Part shown: positions 6,865 to 10,622 of the stretch, in pieces
Layout: each line of letters starts with the position of its first letter
Numbering within the stretch: position 1 is the stretch's first letter
Assembly (NCBI GenBank): GCA_003516705.1
Contig: DPCJ01000094.1
Span: 1-10,622, forward strand
Direction of reading: 5' to 3'
Origin: Prolixibacteraceae bacterium
Lineage (GTDB): Bacteria; Bacteroidota; Bacteroidia; Bacteroidales; Prolixibacteraceae
DNA length: 10,622 nucleotides
Position numbers and translations under genes: made by a program
The notes under the pieces: model-generated
Database searches by the model: none
Seen by the model: the letters and a program-made list of their open reading frames with translations, nothing else
What the model was told of the DNA's origin: nothing

Positions 6865-7279
6865 GCTCATTTTCAGTCCGATCGTTTTTAAACAGAAAAT
6901 CTTCCTGCACTTTTGTAAATACCGAGCCGGCTAATTGCGCAATTACTTCCTTTACAGTTGCATAATTCTTCGACATCAACGTTGTCATCGCCAGTTGAAT
7001 GCCAAGTCCGAACAGTCGGAGTGCCGGATTTTTTGAAGTGCCGATAATCAGTTTTCTTGTTATTAGCCCTGTGGTATAAGCAACGGCAGAATTCACAAAC
7101 TCATCGCGCAGACTTTTTGAATCGAATACATCGCCAACAATTGATTTTACAATGTTGACGGGTTTTAAATTATCATATGTCGTTACTAATTGCGCCTTTA
7201 ATACTTTGCCTTCTTCCGCCTGACGGATTTGCAGTTCCATTATTTTTTCGCGAAGCGATTCAACTGTGTAAGTTTCCAT
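6854..7279 (-). CDS. Hypothetical protein of a YtxH/holin-type cluster
   Basis: A 141-residue protein starting 10 bp after the stop of the holin-type gene, so the two are very likely co-transcribed. Residues 5-35 (ESLREKIMELQIRQAEEGKVLKAQL) are predicted to form a helical coiled coil. The segment LKPVNIVKSIVGDVFDSKSLRDEFVNSAV follows, then a glycine-containing hydrophobic part (about 68-103: TTGLITRKLIIGTSKNPALRLFGLGIQLAMTTLM) that may associate with the membrane. I recall similar unnamed proteins (LKPxN followed by an IGxSxNP stretch) next to holin-3_6-type genes in other Bacteroidota, always without known function. The charged tail is probably cytoplasmic. Its TAA overlaps the TAG of the convergent membrane protein gene. 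A role in envelope stress is only suggested by the neighbours. Confidence 0.8.
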   Translation of the reverse strand: METYTVESLREKIMELQIRQAEEGKVLKAQLVTTYDNLKPVNIVKSIVGDVFDSKSLRDEFVNSAVAYTTGLITRKLIIGTSKNPALRLFGLGIQLAMTTLMSKNYATVKEVIAQLAGSVFTKVQEDFLFKNDRTENEQPG

Positions 7280-7289
7280 AAGCTTCAGG

Positions 7290-7631
7290 TTAATTCAGCA
7301 TATTATTAATCATCGAATTATTCAACGGTTTTTTAATCCATTTATCCTTAAAAAAGTACAGGATTAACCCGGCTACACCATAAAATGCGGCAACGATTAA
7401 AAACCCGAGATAAGGTTTACCAACCAATTCACCAACCAATAAAGCAATGCCAAAATTAAGAGTGATAAAAAACAAAACCAGTGCAATCACCACAGCGGCC
7501 CATGCAACCATCGACGATGCTCCATCGGCCACTTTATCAACTGTTTTTAGTTTAATCAGTTCAATATTTGTTTTGCCATAAGTTTCGGCGCTGGCCAACA
7601 ACTCTTCCAGTATTTTATATTTTTCTTCCAT
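7290..7631 (-). CDS. Phage-holin-3_6 (DUF1469)-type small membrane protein
   Basis: A 113-residue protein with a helical amphipathic N-terminus (residues 1-36, EEKYKILEELLASAETYGKTNIELIKLKTVDKVAD), two membrane helices (about 39-66 and 74-95) and a short basic tail (KDKWIKKPLNN). This layout of an N-terminal helix and a two-helix hairpin matches the Phage_holin_3_6 (PF07332) family. Despite its name, that family is mostly chromosomal and tied to stress- or membrane-associated clusters with YtxH- or YqjD-like proteins. Nothing nearby suggests a prophage. The gene follows the YtxH-type gene but is separated from it by a strong hairpin terminator, so it may have its own promoter (TATATTCG at 7667-7660 on minus is one weak candidate). 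The family call is from architecture and gene order. Confidence 0.8.
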   Translation of the reverse strand: MEEKYKILEELLASAETYGKTNIELIKLKTVDKVADGASSMVAWAAVVIALVLFFITLNFGIALLVGELVGKPYLGFLIVAAFYGVAGLILYFFKDKWIKKPLNNSMINNMLN

Positions 7632-7700
7632 CGCTATTTATTATTGATGCTTTATTATCGAATATAAACATTACAATTTACCCCTTCACAATAAAACAAA

Positions 7701-7740
7701 TACAGGTAATTTCAAACTGATTGATTTAAAATTACCTGTA
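7701..7740 (-). terminator. Strong intrinsic terminator between the YtxH-type and holin-type genes
   Basis: TACAGGTAATTT (7701-7712) and AAATTACCTGTA (7729-7740) form a perfect 12-bp stem with a 16-nt loop. On the minus strand the stem is followed by TTTGTTTTATTG, a T-rich tail. It lies 21 bp after the YtxH-type stop (7761) and 70 bp before the holin-type ATG (7631). It should end, or partly attenuate, transcription between the two. Confidence 0.75.
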
Positions 7741-7760
7741 AATGCCAAGCTCAGCCATTT

Positions 7761-7985
7761 TCAGGCTGTTTCTTCTTTTACTTCTTCTTTGGCTTTTTCA
7801 ACCTTGTCGGCCACATGATCGACGAACTCATTGAATTTGTCCTTAATGTCGTCGATGTATTCTTCGCTTTTACGAACAATTTTTTTGCGGGTATTTACTC
7901 CCGAGTCAGGAGCGAAAAGAATACCCAGAATGGCTCCGGCGGCTAAGCCAGCCAAAACGCCTAAAACTACCTTTCCTGAATTCAT
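7761..7985 (-). CDS. YtxH domain-containing protein
   Basis: A 74-residue protein with a single N-terminal membrane helix rich in Gly and Ala (about 6-25, VVLGVLAGLAAGAILGILFAP), ending in the typical APDSG motif. A basic stretch (NTRKKIVRKSEEY) and a long charged helix (about 39-72) then reach a Glu/Lys-rich end. Length, glycine-zipper helix and FAP-[DE]-SG turn match the YtxH family (PF12732), small general-stress-type membrane proteins known from Bacillus and widespread in Bacteroidota. The helix would anchor in the inner membrane, with the coiled tail most likely in the cytoplasm. It is the first gene of a minus-strand group with the holin-type and hypothetical genes, but a hairpin terminator follows it. 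The molecular function of the family is unknown. Confidence 0.88.
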   Translation of the reverse strand: MNSGKVVLGVLAGLAAGAILGILFAPDSGVNTRKKIVRKSEEYIDDIKDKFNEFVDHVADKVEKAKEEVKEETA

Positions 7986-8034
7986 AGCCTTAATTTTTAA
8001 GTTGATTAAATTTAATGTATTTATTCGGGTTTTA

Positions 8035-8051
8035 AATAGCAGTCAGCTATT
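8035..8051. repeat. Short inverted repeat upstream of the YtxH-type gene
   Basis: AATAGC (8035-8040) and GCTATT (8046-8051) form a 6-bp stem with loop AGTCA, 50 bp upstream of the ATG at 7985. A 12-bp palindrome ATTAAATTTAAT (8005-8016) lies closer to the gene. Either could be a regulatory site, but both are short and AT-rich. The 214-bp spacer 7986-8199 holds no credible gene. Confidence 0.2.
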
Positions 8052-8199
8052 AAAAAATGCTAAAATTGAGGCAACCTGTTTGAGGGTTATCTCGTCTTTA
8101 CCTGCATTAATAAACTGAAGATTTTGATACTTCAAACTGAGATAGCATCAGAATTCAGCAATTTTATATTTTAGCAACTTCAAAATAATTAAAAAAGTC

Positions 8200-8712
8200 A
8201 TGACTAAAACATTCAGAAAATTTGCCTTTGTAACAATTTTATTTTTCGCCTTTGGTTTAAACGCCTGTTTAAATACCGAAGAAGTCCCGGTAAGAACAGC
8301 AGCTGACGAACAACTGGAACTGGATGAAGTAGTTGGAAACCTGATTGAAAAAGGATACAATGTTGATACAACAGCTTTGGGGTCATATTATGTGATAAAT
8401 AAAACTGGAGAAGGTGAATATCCCAAAGCGGGTGATACTGTGAGTATTATTTATACTGGTTTTTTTCTCAGTGGCAGCATTTTCGACGCATCATACTATT
8501 ATTATAACGATAGCATATGGAAATTTGTCTTTAAAAGTCAGAGTCTGATTTCGGGCTTTGATGAGGCAATATCACTTTTGAATAAAGGAGCCGAAGCGGA
8601 TTTTATCATTCCTTCAGAATTGGGATATGGCGCTGGTGGCTATTCAGAAATACCAGCTTACACTCCTCTCGGATTTAATCTTAAAATGAGAGATATAAAT
8701 CCTAAAAATTAG
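8200..8712 (+). CDS. FKBP-type peptidyl-prolyl cis-trans isomerase lipoprotein
   Basis: A 170-residue protein with a lipoprotein signal peptide (residues 1-22) ending in GLNAC, where Cys23 is lipidated, so it should act in the periplasm, membrane-anchored. A linker region (24-75) leads to an FKBP domain at about 76-166: AGDTVSIIYTGFFLSGSIFDAS, LISGFDEAISLLNKGAEADFIIPSELGYGAGG, then EIPAYTPLGFNLKMRDI. The FKBP Tyr (YTG), Phe-Asp (FDAS), Tyr (GYG) and final Phe are kept. The Trp at the floor of the active site in FKBP12 (IPGW-type) is Phe120 here, and an insertion (YYYYNDSIWKF) lies before the LISG segment. The expected role is proline isomerisation or chaperoning of exported proteins. It is probably not GldI, as no gliding genes are nearby. 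Its stop overlaps that of the convergent oxidoreductase. Confidence 0.9.
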   Translation: MTKTFRKFAFVTILFFAFGLNACLNTEEVPVRTAADEQLELDEVVGNLIEKGYNVDTTALGSYYVINKTGEGEYPKAGDTVSIIYTGFFLSGSIFDASYYYYNDSIWKFVFKSQSLISGFDEAISLLNKGAEADFIIPSELGYGAGGYSEIPAYTPLGFNLKMRDINPKN

Positions 8713-9755
8713 AGCATAATTGTTCTTTTTTCGCGATTGCTAAGCAGGCAGGCTTCAAGAATTTTCAATACTTCAATTGTTTCTTCGGGTTTAACCATCA
8801 ATTCGGTTCCGTTTCTGACTGTCTCAAAAACATTGTTGTAAAAGCTGTGATAATTACCTTGTACAGTTTCAATTTTTTCATTTAACGAATTTTCGTTTTC
8901 AGAATAATATAACGTTCCCCACAAATCAGCGGACTCTATTCCCCATTTTTCGCCTTCAGGCAGGTTTCCGGCTTTTAGCATTTCTTCCTGCGGATCGATA
9001 CCAAATTTGAAAAACGAACCCATTTCGCCATGGATAATATACCTTGGACCAGGTTCTTTAACAAGATAGCTGCACTTTAAAATGGCGGTAAATTTTCCGT
9101 ATTCAAGCCTGATATCATAATAATCGGAAACTGCTCCACCAGTCCGTACTATTTTTAAATGAGCCGTAACTGCTTTTGGCTTACCAAATAAAACAAATGC
9201 CTGATCGACCATGTGTGAACCCAGATTATACAAAACACCTGCATATTCATCGCCCTCTTCTTTCCAGGTTCCGGGGGTTATCTGTGTTCTATATCTGTCG
9301 TAATGCGATTCGAACTCAACCAACCGGCCCAATTTCCCTTCACCCAGAATTTTCTGAACCGTGAGAAAATCACCATCCCATCGCCTGTTTTGGAAAACGG
9401 CTAAAATCTTTCCCTTTTCGCGTGAAAGCTGAACCAATTGTTTTGCTTCCTGGCTTTTCTGAGTTAACGGCTTTTCAACAACCACGTGCTTTCCCGACTT
9501 CAACGCTGCTGCTGCCATTTCGAAATGTAACCTGTCAGGGGTATTTACAATTACAAGTTCAATATCAGGGTTTTTCAGTATTTTCTTATAATCGTCAACA
9601 ATAGCAGCCTGGGGAAACAATTTTCGCGAAAGCGTTTTTGACCGCTCCAAAACCGATATTACTTCATAACCCGGATTTGTTTTTAAAAAGGGGCCATGAA
9701 ACACCTGACCTGACATTCCAAAAGAGGCAATTGCTGTTTTTATAGCTGGTTTCAT
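8709..9755 (-). CDS. Gfo/Idh/MocA family oxidoreductase, YdgJ/IolW-like
   Basis: A 348-residue, NAD(P)-dependent dehydrogenase of normal family length. The N-terminal Rossmann domain (1-122) has SFGMSGQVFHGPFL where many members have G-x-G-x-x-G; the first Gly is Ser, which I recall as usual for this subgroup. VIVNTPDRLHF follows, then the signature VVEKP with Lys95. The C-terminal domain holds FQNRRWDGDFLT (121-132), FESHYDRYR (148-156), NLGSHMVDQA with His181 and Asp184 (catalytic/substrate region), and RYIIHGEMGSFFKFGIDPQEE. These strings closely match E. coli YdgJ and Bacillus IolW-type scyllo-inositol dehydrogenases, so the substrate is probably a polyol, cyclitol or sugar, oxidised or reduced with NADP(H). 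That is inference, as no inositol genes are nearby. It has no signal peptide, so it is cytoplasmic. It is divergent to the cytidylate-kinase-like gene across 139 bp. Confidence 0.92.
   Translation of the reverse strand: MKPAIKTAIASFGMSGQVFHGPFLKTNPGYEVISVLERSKTLSRKLFPQAAIVDDYKKILKNPDIELVIVNTPDRLHFEMAAAALKSGKHVVVEKPLTQKSQEAKQLVQLSREKGKILAVFQNRRWDGDFLTVQKILGEGKLGRLVEFESHYDRYRTQITPGTWKEEGDEYAGVLYNLGSHMVDQAFVLFGKPKAVTAHLKIVRTGGAVSDYYDIRLEYGKFTAILKCSYLVKEPGPRYIIHGEMGSFFKFGIDPQEEMLKAGNLPEGEKWGIESADLWGTLYYSENENSLNEKIETVQGNYHSFYNNVFETVRNGTELMVKPEETIEVLKILEACLLSNREKRTIML
8711..8731 (+). terminator. Weak terminator after the FKBP gene
   Basis: AGAGC (8711-8715) can pair with GTTCT (8722-8726), including one G-T pair, around a 6-nt loop, and the plus strand then reads a T-run to 8731. 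The stem is short and lies inside the 3' end of the convergent oxidoreductase gene. On the minus strand the G-T pair becomes a mismatch, so it would mainly act on plus transcripts. Confidence 0.3.
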
Positions 9756-9798
9756 TTAATTATTCGTTTTGTTTTTTTTAAATCATGTTGAATAACAT

Positions 9799-9806
9799 CA
9801 AAAATA
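9799..9806 (-). promoter_or_regulatory. Bacteroidota-type -7 box for the oxidoreductase gene
   Basis: On the minus strand, TATTTTTG (9806-9799) fits TAnnTTTG exactly and lies 43 nt before the ATG at 9755. No good -33 TTTG is seen at 19 nt. Two small inverted repeats flank it: ATGTT/AACAT (9785-9798) and AGAAC/GTTCT (9818-9829). The latter lies where a regulator could bind just upstream. Confidence 0.4.
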
Positions 9807-9853
9807 ATTGATTTTGGAGAACCTGTTCTGTTAAATCCTATCATAATAGATTG

Positions 9854-9861
9854 TAATTTCG
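9854..9861 (+). promoter_or_regulatory. Possible -7 box for the cytidylate-kinase-like gene
   Basis: TAATTTCG fits TAnnTTTG with one mismatch, 33 nt before the ATG at 9895. It continues as GGGAAT-like sequence just as the box upstream of the S9A gene does (3159-3171). No good -33 element is visible. Confidence 0.35.
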
Positions 9862-9894
9862 GGAATATAAATTGCCACTTAAAAATTCGATACA

Positions 9895-10617
9895 ATGGAG
9901 AAACTGGTAAAAAGCTATCTGAGCACATTTTCGTGTTATAATCTCGAAACCGGAGATTTTCCAGGTCCGGTTGTGACCATTTCAAGACAGGCAGGTTGCT
10001 CGGCTCAACGACTTGCCATAAAGCTTTCGAAAATACTAACCGGGTACAGTTATATGGCCGAAACAAAAACAGATGCCGACTGGGAGTGGGTTGATAAAAA
10101 AGTGTTTGCAAAAGTTGTGAAAGAAATGATTAGTGAAATAGAAGACGGACATTACGATGATAAAGATCAGGCTATTGTTATGTTAAACGAAGTTGCCCGT
10201 GCTTTTTCTGAAGAAACAATTTACGACATTTCGGATGAAAATCTGATACGAATTCTAAAAGGTGTGATTTGCCGGCTTGCTTTTGAGGGACGCAAAATAA
10301 TTGTAGGTCGTTCGGCCGGAGTTATTCTGAAAAATGTTCCTAATAAACTAAATGTCAGGCTCGAAGCTCCAACCGAATGGCGTATTAACCGTGTAATGCA
10401 AATCAACGAATTCAGCAAAGCAAAAGCAGAAGAATATATCAAACAAATGGATACGAAGCGTGACTCGTTTATCGAAAAAATTATTGGCAGAAAAGCTGAA
10501 AACAATGATTTCGATGTAATATTTAATTATGCCACACTCGAAGACGATGAAATTGTTGATGCCGTAGTAAATATTCTTCGGAACAAACAAATCATTTCAC
10601 AACGTCTTGGGTATTAA
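9895..10617 (+). CDS. Cytidylate kinase-like family protein
   Basis: A 240-residue cytoplasmic protein. PVVTISRQAGCSAQRLAIKLSKIL (25-48) sits at the P-loop position. A helical region (60-125) follows, then GRKIIVGRSAGVILKNVPNKLNVRLEAPTEWRINRVM (132-168), a segment KAEEYIKQMDTKRDSFIEKIIGRK (177-200), and NDFDVIFNYATLEDDEIVDAVV (204-225). The order ISRQ-x-G, GR-x-AG, LNVRLEAP-x-x-xRI-xR, a D/KRD lid-like helix and FDVIFNxxxL is that of the Cytidylate_kin2 group (PF13189), P-loop kinases related to CMP kinase. The usual GSGG/GxGK part of the loop reads GCSAQ here, without the Walker lysine, so nucleotide phosphorylation is uncertain. The true Cmk is normally a separate gene; this is likely a paralogue of unknown substrate. 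The stop TAA is at 10615-10617, near the window edge. Confidence 0.85.
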   Translation: MEKLVKSYLSTFSCYNLETGDFPGPVVTISRQAGCSAQRLAIKLSKILTGYSYMAETKTDADWEWVDKKVFAKVVKEMISEIEDGHYDDKDQAIVMLNEVARAFSEETIYDISDENLIRILKGVICRLAFEGRKIIVGRSAGVILKNVPNKLNVRLEAPTEWRINRVMQINEFSKAKAEEYIKQMDTKRDSFIEKIIGRKAENNDFDVIFNYATLEDDEIVDAVVNILRNKQIISQRLGY

Positions 10618-10622
10618 GCATT

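Noticed and set aside
7290..7985. Prophage or lysis cassette suggested by the holin-type gene
   Set aside because: There are no phage structural, endolysin or integrase genes nearby, and holin-3_6 proteins beside YtxH are typical chromosomal genes.
7831..8118. 95-codon plus-strand reading frame
   Set aside because: It lies antisense to the YtxH-type gene and runs into a spacer; the composition is not protein-like and no family is evident.
9785..9829. Operator pair ATGTT/AACAT and AGAAC/GTTCT in the oxidoreductase/kinase spacer
   Set aside because: The arms are only 5 bp each, expected often by chance in AT-rich DNA; mentioned only as context for the nearby -7 box.
9752..10111. 119-codon minus-strand reading frame between the oxidoreductase and the kinase-like gene
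   Set aside because: It is mostly antisense to the well-supported cytidylate-kinase-like gene and its product has no recognisable domain or signal.
1..10622. A new defence, mobile or biosynthetic system
   Set aside because: The gene content is recognisable housekeeping and envelope functions of a Bacteroidota genome; no clustered unknown genes, nucleases, toxins, transposases or repeat arrays are seen.

Overview
The window reads as ordinary chromosomal DNA of a Bacteroidota bacterium; the order Marinilabiliales/Bacteroidales is my guess, and genus cannot be fixed from the sequence. Pointers to this group are a DUF3078-type outer-membrane-associated protein, secreted S9 peptidases, a lipoprotein whose Cys is followed by acidic/lysine residues like a Bacteroidota surface-export signal, near absence of Shine-Dalgarno sequences, and upstream boxes resembling the Bacteroidota promoter (TTTG, about 19 nt, TAnnTTTG). 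Ten complete genes and one truncated gene are supported. No tRNA, rRNA, CRISPR array, insertion sequence or prophage is visible.

Layout. At the left edge is the 5' part of a DUF3078 gene (minus strand). A 250-bp divergent spacer separates it from a small secreted lipocalin-like protein (498-932). A strong bidirectional hairpin terminator (938-987) separates that gene from a dipeptidyl-peptidase-IV-like S9B peptidase (988-3072, minus). Across a 119-bp spacer this is divergent to a prolyl-oligopeptidase S9A peptidase (3192-5261, plus). Both peptidases carry signal peptides and complete Ser-Asp-His triads, so together they look like a periplasmic or outer-membrane pair for breaking down proline-containing peptides. 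Next come an AT-rich 263-bp spacer, an unrecognised lipoprotein (5525-6100), and an unrecognised membrane protein of about four helices (6291-6857).

A minus-strand envelope/stress-type cluster follows: YtxH-like protein (7761-7985), a strong hairpin terminator, a phage-holin-3_6-type membrane protein (7290-7631) and a coiled-coil/hydrophobic hypothetical protein (6854-7279). Then come a lipoprotein FKBP-type peptidyl-prolyl isomerase (8200-8712, plus), a YdgJ/IolW-like Gfo/Idh/MocA oxidoreductase (8709-9755, minus), and a cytidylate-kinase-like protein (9895-10617, plus).

Most products act in the envelope (secretion, peptide breakdown, lipoproteins, small membrane proteins); the last two are cytoplasmic. 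Apart from the holin/hypothetical pair, the genes mostly stand alone or face each other. I see no convincing new multi-gene system. The points most worth a second look are two unrelated convergent gene pairs that end in the same 4-bp TTAG overlap, the divergent S9A/S9B control region, the hairpin inside the YtxH-holin cluster, and some structured AT-rich spacers.
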